Counted from the first letter of the stretch, positions 1 to 6,085 are shown. The stretch: 6,243 bases of DNA from CAZXDS01 sp964639525 (GCA_964639525.1 CAZXDS010000193.1:1-6243), one strand, 5' to 3'. Numbers and translations: made by a program. The notes: generated by a model from the sequence alone, not told the origin.

Positions 1-2
1 GC

Positions 3-155
3 TTGGAATCCCAAAACGCTAAAAATGCTATTATTCAAAAGTTGGCTAATGATTTTAATCTTACACCCATCATTGCTTTTGATTTAATTAAAAACTCACC
101 TCTGTCTTCTCTTAAAAGCCTGTCGGGCTTTGACGGGAGAAGATATAGACGATAA
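3..155 (+). CDS. C-terminal end of an unrecognised protein (partial, cut by window edge)
   Basis: An open frame enters from the left edge and ends at a TAA at 153-155, giving 50 residues (LESQNAKNAIIQKLANDFNL at the start, ending GFDGRRYRR). The other two + frames hit stops earlier, at 20-22 and by about base 87. The piece looks protein-like: an amphipathic stretch (AIIQKLANDF) followed by a hydrophobic segment (TPIIAFDLIK) and a basic tail. I do not recognise the family, and the start lies outside the window. A chance open frame of this length in AT-rich DNA is possible, so confidence is moderate. Confidence 0.42.
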   Translation: MESQNAKNAIIQKLANDFNLTPIIAFDLIKNSPLSSLKSLSGFDGRRYRR

Positions 156-603
156 AATCTGCAAACCAATTTGAATTATGTATATTATTCAATAATATCC
201 GTTAAACATCAACAACAATAAGTTAAAGTAAATATGAATATGTGGAGCTTGATGAAAGAAAACACCAAATTGAATTAGTGTAGTCCATGCACAGCAATTC
301 GAGGGCAAAATTAAAATCAAATAAAATAATGATTTATAACGATGATAAAAAATATTTTTCCGGTTAATTTTTTTTAATACTAAAAATTGTAGAACCGACT
401 TTCTAGTCGGTTCATCTTTCAATGTCTTGAAATATTTAATTTTCTTACGTTTTTCCAAGTTTTCTCTACATTTAGCCAGGAACAAACTGGAAAGTTTGTT
501 CTACAACAACAATTTAATATTGAAAACTGTATTATTTGACTCTGAATCGCTGTCCATGCAATTTCATTTGCTAATTAACAAATAATAATATTATATTGAA
601 ATT
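156..603. other. Gene-free stretch upstream of the SDR gene
   Basis: This AT-rich 448-base stretch contains no convincing gene. A minus-strand open frame (189-485) gives a low-complexity Lys/Leu/Phe-rich peptide and runs through both REP-like hairpins, so I treat it as chance. The only clear structure is the inverted hairpin pair at 387-506. A 9-base repeat, GTCCATGCA, occurs at 284-292 and 552-560, which could be coincidence. TTGACT at 536-541 resembles a -35 box, but no good -10 lies 16-18 bases downstream, so I do not call a promoter for the SDR gene. Confidence 0.5.
387..506. repeat. Pair of inverted REP-like hairpins forming a ~120-bp element
   Basis: The left arm (387-413) begins TTGTAGAAC and folds as a perfect 9-bp hairpin: GAACCGACT (392-400), loop TTCT, AGTCGGTTC (405-413). 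The right arm (480-506), read on the minus strand, begins with the same TTGTAGAAC and folds as GAACAAACT, loop TTCC, AGTTTGTTC. The arms match at 22 of 27 positions. Four of the five differences are two stem base pairs changed on both sides (C-G and G-C become A-T and A-T), so pairing is kept; the fifth is in the loop. Inverted REP pairs of this shape (a short conserved head plus a self-complementary hairpin) are typical of elements moved by RAYT (REP-associated IS200-like) transposases. No RAYT gene is in the window, so mobilisation would be in trans (inference). Confidence 0.75.
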
Positions 604-2094
604 ATGAAATGGGATAGAGATGAATTGCTTTGTAAAAACTTACTTACTAATCCACAACCTGAATTAGGAACGATACTCGTTACGGGAGCTACCGGATATG
701 TTGGCGGAAGATTAATACCCGAACTATTAGCACGCGGATATAAAGTGCGTGTAATGGCTCGCGTATCTTCAAACGAAATTGAAGGACGTTGGCCAAACGT
801 GGAGATTGTAGCTGCCGATGCTTTGGAACCAAAACAATTAATAAAAGCGTTGGACGGCGTTTATGCCGCTTATTATTTAATTCATTCTTTATTATTAGGT
901 CCGGAAAAATTTGAAAAGGCTGATATACAAGCTGCTATTAATTTCCGGAAAGCTGCGGAAGAAAGTAATGTTAAAAGAATAATATATCTTGGCGCACTGG
1001 GTGACTACAGTGATGATTTATCTCCCCATTTAAGAAGCAGGAATAAAGTAGCTGAGGTACTTAGGGAAGGAAAAACACCGATAACAATTTTAAGAGCCGC
1101 AATAATAATTGGGTCAGGAAGTGCTTCCTACGAAATACTAAAGAACTTGGTTGTTAAATCACCGATATTTCTTCTACCGAATTGGGCAAAAACAAAATGC
1201 CAGCCGATTAGTATAAGAACTTTAATTAATGTCCTCGTCGGGGTTTTGGAAAAAGCCAAAACATCTAAGAAAGTTTATGATGTTGGAGGAATGGAGGTTT
1301 TGACTTATGAAAAAATGTTAATAATCATGTCAAAATTATTAAAAAAGAAAAAATTGTTTCTGCATATTAACTTTGATAATTTTAATGTTTATTCCTACAT
1401 CGCCAGTTTTTTAACTCCCGTTGCGGCACCGATAATAAAATCATTAATGAAAAGTTCTGTTAATGATGTGCTTTGCCAAGGTGGCTATACCCTTCCTTCT
1501 TCAATGTACAGACCAATTTCATTTAAAGAAGCATTGCTCAGAGCTATGTCTCGAGAAGAATTGGATGAAGTCAGCAGTAGATGGTCAGATGAATATCCGC
1601 GAGCACATGAACTGGCTTTGAAACTTAGTGAACTGAAAAAACCGCCATACTACATTGATTCCCATTCAATTTTTTCATCTAAAAAGAAAGAAGATTTATT
1701 TCATTCAATTTGTAAAATCGGCGGAGATGAAGGCTGGTTTTATTCAAACTGGATGTGGCGTTTGAGGGGAATATTGGATTCAATATTGCTCGGTGTCGGA
1801 ACTTCGAGAGGCAGAAGAAGTTCAAATGTGTTACGCATGCATGATGTAGTTGGTTTTTTTAGAGTTGAAGATATTATACAAGATAAAAGGTTATTACTCA
1901 GAGCTGAAATGAAACTTCCCGGTAAAGCTTGGTTAGAATTTTCAATTAATGAAGAGACTGATAATAATAAGCTTATAGTTAATGCCTATTTTGAACCTTA
2001 CGACTGGAAAGGGAAAGCTTATTGGTATAATTTTTTGCCTTTCCATTATTTTATTTTCACTAATTTACTAAAGCAAATTGATAAGAGAAGTTAG
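604..2094 (+). CDS. Atypical SDR NAD(P)-binding protein with C-terminal DUF2867 domain (YbjT-like)
   Basis: The 496-residue protein has an N-terminal Rossmann fold with the dinucleotide-binding motif TGATGYVGG (residues 27-35), then IIYLGALGD (126-134) at the SDR beta-5 position. The C-terminal part, about 350-492, matches DUF2867: WMWRLRGILDSILLGVG (383-399), RMHDVVGFFRVE and a terminal YWYNFLPFHYFIF segment that may touch the membrane. Length and domain order match E. coli YbjT (476 residues), from memory of that protein. The canonical SDR catalytic Tyr-x3-Lys appears replaced by His142-x3-Arg146, so a binding or regulatory role is as likely as oxidoreductase activity. The true substrate is unknown. 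ATG 604 is the only start after an in-frame TAA at 586-588. There is no Shine-Dalgarno sequence before it, unlike most genes here. It appears monocistronic and converges on the CBM48 gene. Confidence 0.9.
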   Translation: MKWDRDELLCKNLLTNPQPELGTILVTGATGYVGGRLIPELLARGYKVRVMARVSSNEIEGRWPNVEIVAADALEPKQLIKALDGVYAAYYLIHSLLLGPEKFEKADIQAAINFRKAAEESNVKRIIYLGALGDYSDDLSPHLRSRNKVAEVLREGKTPITILRAAIIIGSGSASYEILKNLVVKSPIFLLPNWAKTKCQPISIRTLINVLVGVLEKAKTSKKVYDVGGMEVLTYEKMLIIMSKLLKKKKLFLHINFDNFNVYSYIASFLTPVAAPIIKSLMKSSVNDVLCQGGYTLPSSMYRPISFKEALLRAMSREELDEVSSRWSDEYPRAHELALKLSELKKPPYYIDSHSIFSSKKKEDLFHSICKIGGDEGWFYSNWMWRLRGILDSILLGVGTSRGRRSSNVLRMHDVVGFFRVEDIIQDKRLLLRAEMKLPGKAWLEFSINEETDNNKLIVNAYFEPYDWKGKAYWYNFLPFHYFIFTNLLKQIDKRS

Positions 2095-2109
2095 AATGAT
2101 TCCCTTCTC

Positions 2110-2149
2110 AACCATATTTATTTTAATCCGCCATCGGCGAACAATGGTT
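2110..2149. other. Hairpin just downstream of the SDR gene, possible weak terminator
   Basis: Sixteen bases after the SDR stop codon, AACCAT (2110-2115) can pair with ATGGTT (2144-2149), enclosing a compact inner hairpin CGCC-ATC-GGCG (2129-2139). No clean T-run follows (the next bases are AAATTTCC), so it is not a canonical intrinsic terminator. It could slow transcription or be another fragment of the repeat DNA that fills this intergenic region. Confidence 0.3.
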
Positions 2150-2186
2150 AAATTTCCAGCTACTTGGGGCGGTAATAAATATTCCG

Positions 2187-2357
2187 ATTGTTCCCCCTCC
2201 GCTTGCGCAATGGTGTTAACTTAAGAACATATTTTTATAATATGTCATTCCCGAATGTTTAAATCGGGAATCATTTAGATAAAATGGATTCCGTGTAAGA
2301 ACATCACGGAATGACGATTGCTTAAGTTGACAGCATTGTCCGCTTGCGGTGGGGTAG
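2187..2357. repeat. Short intergenic element A with ~37-nt terminal inverted repeats
   Basis: The left end (2187-2225) and the reverse complement of the right end (2321-2357) share the core CAATGnTGTnAACTTAAG and a preceding CCCCnnCCGC block. Each end contains its own small palindrome (CCGCTTGCGG on the right, an imperfect version on the left). The interior holds a nested palindrome at 2244-2315. At 171 bp and with no coding capacity, it has the form of a MITE-like non-autonomous element. No transposase with matching ends is in the window, and I could not identify a clear target-site duplication. It shares its end motif with element B. Confidence 0.65.
2244..2315. repeat. Nested palindrome GTCATTCC...GGAATGAC with two internal hairpins
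   Basis: The outer arms GTCATTCC (2244-2251) and GGAATGAC (2308-2315) are exact inverse complements. As an alternative fold there are two side-by-side hairpins, each with an 8-bp perfect stem and 9-nt loop: ATTCCCGA/TCGGGAAT (2247-2271) and ATTCCGTG/CACGGAAT (2288-2312). It resembles the dispersed GTCATTCCCG-type palindromic repeats seen in many bacterial genomes (general knowledge). It lies inside element A. Confidence 0.7.
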
Positions 2358-2407
2358 TTCATTAAATTCATTTTTGGAAATGTAATCAGATATTCAATTG
2401 TAAAGCA

Positions 2408-2677
2408 ATTGTCCCCAACCAATTGGTCAATGCTGTCAATTTAGTGTTTGTTAATTTTAAAATACTTAAATTCAACTGCGTTGCAGTCAATGGAATAACT
2501 TATTACAACACTATTGCTTATGTAAGAAGTGCGAAGCACTTCAATTTATAATAACTATGGACGAAGTCCATAGTTAAAGCCCCGAAAATATTACGGAACT
2601 GCAAAGCAGTTCAATTTTACAATTTATTATTTAAAACGCTTAAGTTGACAACATTGACCAATTGGTTAGGGATACAA
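2408..2677. repeat. Short intergenic element B with terminal inverted repeats
   Basis: The left end (2408-2444) and the reverse complement of the right end (2639-2677) share CAACCAATTGGTCAATG or a one-base variant, followed by TGTCAA and a TTAAG-like end, so they form long inverted repeats around about 195 bp. The ends are the same family as those of element A, but the inner palindrome is CCAATTGG instead of CCGCTTGCGG. The interior contains four triloop hairpins and no credible ORF. The right end stops about 6 bases from the CBM48 stop codon, so this DNA would form the 3' untranslated region of the LPS/CBM48 transcript. Confidence 0.65.
2475..2612. repeat. Cluster of four triloop hairpins inside element B
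   Basis: Four short perfect hairpins occur in 138 bases, each with a 3-nt loop closed by a C-G pair: ACTGC-GTT-GCAGT (2475-2487), GAAGTGC-GAA-GCACTTC (2526-2542), a 10-bp-stem hairpin with loop GAA and arms AACTATGGAC/GTCCATAGTT (2553-2575), and GAACTGC-AAA-GCAGTTC (2596-2612). Three are followed by a CAA trinucleotide (CAATGG, CAATTTAT, CAATTTTA). The stems differ but the architecture is constant. The second includes GCGAAGC, a heptamer known as an exceptionally stable DNA mini-hairpin. This suggests the single-stranded fold is what matters, as in REP-type repeats, but function is not known. Confidence 0.7.
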
Positions 2678-2683
2678 AAATTT

Positions 2684-2992
2684 TTAAATTTTAATTACGC
2701 TATTTTCAGAATCACCAAAGGAAGTAACTACAAATCTGTCAGATTCGTTTTCGTTTTTCCAAGTTTCTCCGTCTAAAAAATAGCGGAATTGGTATTCATT
2801 ATCGCATGCAAGTTTAATAATTGACTTAAATTCACCAGATTTTAACTTTTTCATCATATTAGTTTTGGGATTCCAATCGTTAAAATCACCGACAACACTA
2901 ACAGTTTTAAATCCTTTCCCGTCTTTTGCAGAAATACTGAAAGTAACATTGCAAACAGGTTTTGTTTTAAGATATTTTTTGATAATAGGCAT
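2684..2992 (-). CDS. Small CBM48 / isoamylase early-set domain protein
   Basis: The 102-residue protein consists of one carbohydrate-binding-module-48 (AMPK-beta/isoamylase N-terminal type) beta-sandwich and little else. Typical motifs are VSVVGDFNDWNP (31-42), EYQFRYFLDG (66-75), W78 and the FGDSENSVI end (92-100). W40 and W78 are the aromatic residues expected to stack on glucan. No catalytic domain, signal peptide or membrane segment is present, so it is a cytoplasmic stand-alone module. Glycogen or another alpha-glucan is the usual family ligand, but stand-alone versions have no established role. The ATG at 2992 has a good GAGG ribosome site 8 bases upstream (3001-3004). It follows waaA by 72 bases on the same strand, with no strong terminator between, so co-transcription is likely. 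Confidence 0.88.
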   Translation of the reverse strand: MPIIKKYLKTKPVCNVTFSISAKDGKGFKTVSVVGDFNDWNPKTNMMKKLKSGEFKSIIKLACDNEYQFRYFLDGETWKNENESDRFVVTSFGDSENSVIKI

Positions 2993-3064
2993 TTATTTAT
3001 CCTCTAATTATTTTTAAAATTCAATGCCCAAATCTTGTTGAAAAAATTTTCAAATCCAAATAAA

Positions 3065-4183
3065 CTAAACTATTTTCAAAATTTCTTCAAGAATTTTTTG
3101 AGAGGCGCCTATGTTATTTTCAACATAGCTTTTTGATATATTTCCAAGTCGCTGTCTTTCATTATTATCAGCTAATAATTTCCTTAGTTTTCGGTAAGCT
3201 TCTTTTTTGTTGTGAATAACAATTCCGCTGCCCAATTCGGCAAGCTTTAATGCTTCCAAACTATTTTCTATTTTAGTCCCGTACAATACCGGAATTCCAT
3301 AAACAGCGGGTTCAAGAACATTGTGAATTCCTTGCTTAAAACTTCCGCCAACGTAAGCCAGGTCAGCATAATAATAAAGCGTTAAAAGGATACCGACAGA
3401 ATCAACCAGTATTACGTTTTCATTATTATAATAACTCATATATGAAAAACGGATGGTTTTAACTTTGTTAGCAAAGTAATTTTCAAGTCTTTCCAAATTA
3501 ATTTTGGTTGGTTCGTGCGGAGCTAAAATCATAACAACACTTGGGTCATATTTCATAATTTTTGTTATTGCAGGTAAAATAACATCTTCATCCGCCGACC
3601 ATGAGCTTCCGAAAACAAATACTCTTTTGCCCGAAAGTAATTTCTCATCAAATAATTTTCGATTTTTAGCCTGAATACTTTTTTCGTAAACGCGGTCATA
3701 TCTGGTATCGCCGACTGTTATCAATTTACTTTTCGGAATATTAAACTCCTTAAAATTCGTGGTATTTTGCTCGGAAACAGTTAAAATTTTTGTGAAATTT
3801 TGGTAGAGGATTTTATGAAAATTTTTCACCCCGGGGAATTTCCTTCCGGAATTGGAACGCATTGTCGCGTCAACAATCATTATTGGCACTGATTTTTTAT
3901 TTAGTGCCCAAATAAGATTCGGCCAAATATCATATCGCATAAACACTACAAGATTTGGGCGAACGTATGAAATAAATTTTTTGGTTAAACCGGGACTATC
4001 CAAAGGCAGGTACGAAATTACGTCAGCATTCGGATAATTAAGTGAATTTTGATATCCGGATGGCGAAAAAAATGTAACAATAATATTTACATTTTTTTCG
4101 GATTTTAATTTTTTAATAATTGGTTTTGCCTGTTCAAATTCTCCCATAGAAGCAGAATGAAACCAAATCATTTTTTTTGACCT
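3065..4183 (-). CDS. waaA: 3-deoxy-D-manno-octulosonic acid (Kdo) transferase, N-terminus lost in gap
   Basis: WaaA transfers Kdo from CMP-Kdo to lipid A precursor at the inner membrane, the first step of LPS core assembly. The visible 372 residues begin just before FHSASMGE, the conserved N-terminal motif; its Glu (visible residue 15) is the proposed catalytic base in this family. WPNL (87-90) follows, then the GT-B C-terminal domain with APHEPT (221-226) and YVGGSFKQGIHNVLEPAVYG (277-296), the classic CMP-Kdo-binding signature. E. coli WaaA has 425 residues, so about 45-50, including the membrane anchor, are missing in the N-run. Where E. coli has ETELWPNL, this protein has RYDIWPNL. Frame and content show that it is separate from the upstream heptosyltransferase. 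Any start codon inferred across the gap is false. The TAG stop is 3065-3067. Confidence 0.93.
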   Translation of the reverse strand, partial: RSKKMIWFHSASMGEFEQAKPIIKKLKSEKNVNIIVTFFSPSGYQNSLNYPNADVISYLPLDSPGLTKKFISYVRPNLVVFMRYDIWPNLIWALNKKSVPIMIVDATMRSNSGRKFPGVKNFHKILYQNFTKILTVSEQNTTNFKEFNIPKSKLITVGDTRYDRVYEKSIQAKNRKLFDEKLLSGKRVFVFGSSWSADEDVILPAITKIMKYDPSVVMILAPHEPTKINLERLENYFANKVKTIRFSYMSYYNNENVILVDSVGILLTLYYYADLAYVGGSFKQGIHNVLEPAVYGIPVLYGTKIENSLEALKLAELGSGIVIHNKKEAYRKLRKLLADNNERQRLGNISKSYVENNIGASQKILEEILKIV

Positions 4184-4283
4184 NNNNNNNNNNNNNNNNN
4201 NNNNNNNNNNNNNNNNNNNNNNNNNNNNNNNNNNNNNNNNNNNNNNNNNNNNNNNNNNNNNNNNNNNNNNNNNNNNNNNNNNN
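4184..4283. other. Assembly gap of exactly 100 N
   Basis: One hundred unresolved bases separate the heptosyltransferase from waaA. The round number suggests a scaffold placeholder of unknown size. The genes on either side are in different minus-strand frames. Together they lack roughly 30-45 C-terminal and 45-50 N-terminal residues, so the real missing DNA is probably above 200 bases, and additional sequence cannot be excluded. Open frames running through the N-run, in either direction of extension, are artefacts. Confidence 0.98.
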
Positions 4284-5201
4284 GAAGTGTTCTTTGGGAC
4301 ACTTTTCACGCCCGATATGACTGCAAGGTCTGCAAGATAAGGAATTATTTTCTAAAATTAAATTTGTAGATTGGTAAGGGGCAAAGCCGAACTCTTTTAC
4401 AGTAGAACCAAACATGGTTACAACAGGAACGTTTACGGCAGTTGCAGTGTGCATCATACCGGAATCGTTGCACACAATGAGACGACAAGTTTTCATATCA
4501 GCAGCAGTTTGTAGCAATTTGTTATCGTTTGCAAGGTTCTGTGCTCCGGCAATTTTATCAGAAATATTTTTGCAGATTTCAATATCGCTTTTGCCTCCAA
4601 ATAGTACAATTTGAAAACCTTCATCCGCTAATTTATTTCCGAGCTCAACAAAATATTCTTCAAGCCACATTTTTGTATAATGTTTTGAACCGGGACAAAA
4701 ACCTATGATAGTTTTATTATTTAATTTTGAAGTAATATTATCCGGTATAAATAATTCGGCAGGTTTTTCGTCAATATGTAAATCCGGAACCGTTTCGGCA
4801 TATCTTATGGGAATACTTTTTATATCTTTTAAAAGATTTAATTTAAAATTAACCAGTAGAAATTTTTTAATGTTAGGTTTATGATATACATATTTATGAA
4901 CATTGAGCCCCGCGGTTATTTTTCTGCTTCTAAAATTATTTTGTAAATCAATAACAATATCATAATCCCGCTCTCGTAAGATATTAACTAATTTATCCGG
5001 GTTTAAATAATCATCATAAAAAAATAGTTTGTTTACTTTCGGATTGTGTCTAAGAACATCAGCAAAAGATTTTCGCATCAGAAAATCAATTTTTACTTTG
5101 GGATACTTTTTCTTCAAGACTCTAATAACCGGAGTGGTTAGTATTATATCACCAAGTGAGCTTAGCCGAATTAATAATATTTTTTTTGCAGTAATGTTCA
5201 T
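4284..5201 (-). CDS. GT9 family LPS heptosyltransferase-like glycosyltransferase, C-terminus lost in gap
   Basis: The 306 visible residues belong to glycosyltransferase family 9 (WaaC/WaaF/WaaQ type), which adds ADP-heptose to the LPS inner core on the cytoplasmic face of the inner membrane. Evidence: N-terminal IRLSSLGDIILTTPV (11-25) with the conserved Asp18 (counterpart of the proposed WaaC base), PGSKHYTKMW (170-179) at the start of the second Rossmann domain with Lys177, and NDSGMMHTATAVNVP (245-259) for nucleotide-sugar binding. Cys290, Cys293 and Cys301 form the C-x2-C-x7-C cluster common near the end of GT9 proteins. The protein breaks off at CPKEHF, probably 30-45 residues early. WaaF-like heptosyltransferase II is the best guess, but the exact acceptor cannot be told. 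ATG 5201 directly precedes the family's usual start. Ribosome site is weak (AGAAG). First gene of the probable operon. Confidence 0.9.
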
Positions 5202-5269
5202 TAAAACTTCTGTAAATTTGAGAACTCGAAATATAAACGATTTAATTTAATTTATCAGAAAGGAAAATC
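5202..5269. promoter_or_regulatory. Divergent promoter region between the LPS operon and the membrane-protein gene
   Basis: Only 68 bases separate the two divergent start codons, so both promoters should lie here. On the minus strand CTGATA (5253-5258) and TATATT (5230-5235) are spaced 17 bases apart, a fair sigma-70-like match for the heptosyltransferase operon. On the + strand TATAAA at 5232-5237 could be a -10 for the 5270 gene, but no good -35 accompanies it. The two -10 candidates overlap, so the promoters might compete. AAAGGA just before 5270 is the ribosome site of the membrane-protein gene. Confidence 0.4.
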
Positions 5270-5740
5270 ATGCAGGCTTACCCATTTATTTTTACATTCC
5301 ATATAATATTTGCAGGAATGTGGCTGGCATTTTTATTTATAAATTTAGTTTTTGTAAAAAGAATTAAAATGCAGGAAATTCAATCTCGGAATTTTTTATC
5401 AACATACTTAAATTTCACTATTATTTTTGAAATGATTGGTGCAATAGGAATGCTGTTTACCGGAGTATACATGGTTGCTGTAAATTTCGGTTACGGATTC
5501 TTTGTTATGAGTAGCAATCACTGGCTTGCAACCAAACAGATGATTTTTGTTGTTGTTCTTATTCTAATTTTTGTTAGCATTTTACCAAACTGGCTTAAGT
5601 TAAATAGTTTGGTAAAAAGTAATGTGGAAATAAAGTTAGAAAATATTCATCTTAGAAAATTAATGAGGGTTAATGCAATAATTAATTTTCTAGTCCTTCT
5701 GAATTTCTTGTTCGCAATAACACATACTTTTTATAATTGA
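5270..5740 (+). CDS. Four-helix integral membrane protein of unknown function
   Basis: The 156-residue protein has four hydrophobic segments, at about residues 7-29, 47-71, 89-107 and 134-153, with positive charges (KRIK at 30-33, and Lys/Arg around 128-133) suggesting cytoplasmic loops after helices 1 and 3. HIIFAGMW near the start and HWLATK (84-89) place a histidine in helix 1 (His11) and another at the entrance to helix 3 (His84). This layout recalls small four-helix families such as DUF2269/CopD-like proteins, in which paired His may bind heme or metal, but I do not recognise a specific family and the resemblance is weak. AAAGGA lies 5-6 bases before ATG 5270. It is divergent from the LPS operon and 72 bases ahead of the 90-residue gene. 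Confidence 0.82.
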   Translation: MQAYPFIFTFHIIFAGMWLAFLFINLVFVKRIKMQEIQSRNFLSTYLNFTIIFEMIGAIGMLFTGVYMVAVNFGYGFFVMSSNHWLATKQMIFVVVLILIFVSILPNWLKLNSLVKSNVEIKLENIHLRKLMRVNAIINFLVLLNFLFAITHTFYN

Positions 5741-5767
5741 TTGATTTTTATATTGTACAATTGAGAG

Positions 5768-5776
5768 TGTTATAAT
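5768..5776 (+). promoter_or_regulatory. Extended -10 promoter for the 90-residue gene
   Basis: TGTTATAAT is a perfect extended -10 element (TGnTATAAT). A TTTATA at 5747-5752 lies 18 bases upstream as a weak -35. Initiation would fall near 5783, leaving a leader of about 30 bases before ATG 5813. This suggests that the gene can be transcribed independently of the membrane-protein gene. Confidence 0.55.
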
Positions 5777-5812
5777 TGTTGCTTATTTTTGGATTAAAAA
5801 ATTGAGGTAATT

Positions 5813-6085
5813 ATGGGTATTCTACCGGTAAAAACATTTCCGAATAATTCTATTGAAGCACAAGCTTATGCTATTGTAGAAAAATACAAAGAAAACATTC
5901 CGCGAATGAATGATAGAAACAGACTCGGATACAATCTTGTAAAAAACTTAAACGGCGAAAGCGATGATACGCTTACTATAGTTAAAAATAATAAATTATT
6001 ACTTGAAGGTATTTCAGAAAAAGAATTAGCTGCAAAATTTGAAGAAGACTTAGCTCATGTTAAATTTCCTGATAAAGTTGATTAG
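5813..6085 (+). CDS. Small soluble protein of unknown function (90 residues)
   Basis: I do not recognise this protein. It has no signal peptide or membrane segment. It is highly charged: a predicted helix around 14-28 (IEAQAYAIVEKYKEN), a basic stretch RMNDRNRLGYNLVKNL (31-46), a short probable beta segment DDTLTIVKNNKLLLEG (51-66), and an acidic helix EKELAAKFEEDLAHV (69-83). GAGGT lies 5 bases before ATG 5813, a good ribosome site. A TATAAT promoter precedes it and a strong hairpin terminator follows, so it forms its own small transcription unit. Codon use and AT content look like its neighbours, so no sign of recent transfer. Confidence 0.8.
   Translation: MGILPVKTFPNNSIEAQAYAIVEKYKENIPRMNDRNRLGYNLVKNLNGESDDTLTIVKNNKLLLEGISEKELAAKFEEDLAHVKFPDKVD

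Noticed and set aside
189..485. 98-residue minus-strand open frame
   Set aside because: Low-complexity AT-driven peptide that overlaps both REP-like hairpins; no ribosome site or family resemblance.
2216..2422. 68-residue minus-strand open frame in the convergent region
   Set aside because: Lies entirely within inverted-repeat elements A and B and reads through their palindromes; peptide has no recognisable features.
2475..2612. Possible CRISPR-like array
   Set aside because: The hairpin arms differ from each other, spacing is irregular and no cas gene is present; this is a hairpin cluster, not direct repeats with spacers.
3035..3055. TTGAAAAAATTTTCAA-like inverted repeat between waaA and the CBM48 gene
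   Set aside because: Purely A/T stem with little stability, not convincing as a terminator.
3852..4037. 61-residue + strand open frame
   Set aside because: Antisense shadow of the conserved waaA coding sequence.
4414..4614. 66-residue + strand open frame
   Set aside because: Antisense shadow of the heptosyltransferase NDSG motif region.
5213..5220. TAAATTTG, a match to the Bacteroidetes -7 box TAnnTTTG, upstream of 5270
   Set aside because: The nearest TTTG (5185-5188) is 24 bases away, longer than the usual spacing, and the match may be chance in AT-rich DNA.
5029..5250. 73-residue + strand open frame
   Set aside because: Antisense shadow of the heptosyltransferase N-terminus, running into the divergent promoter region.
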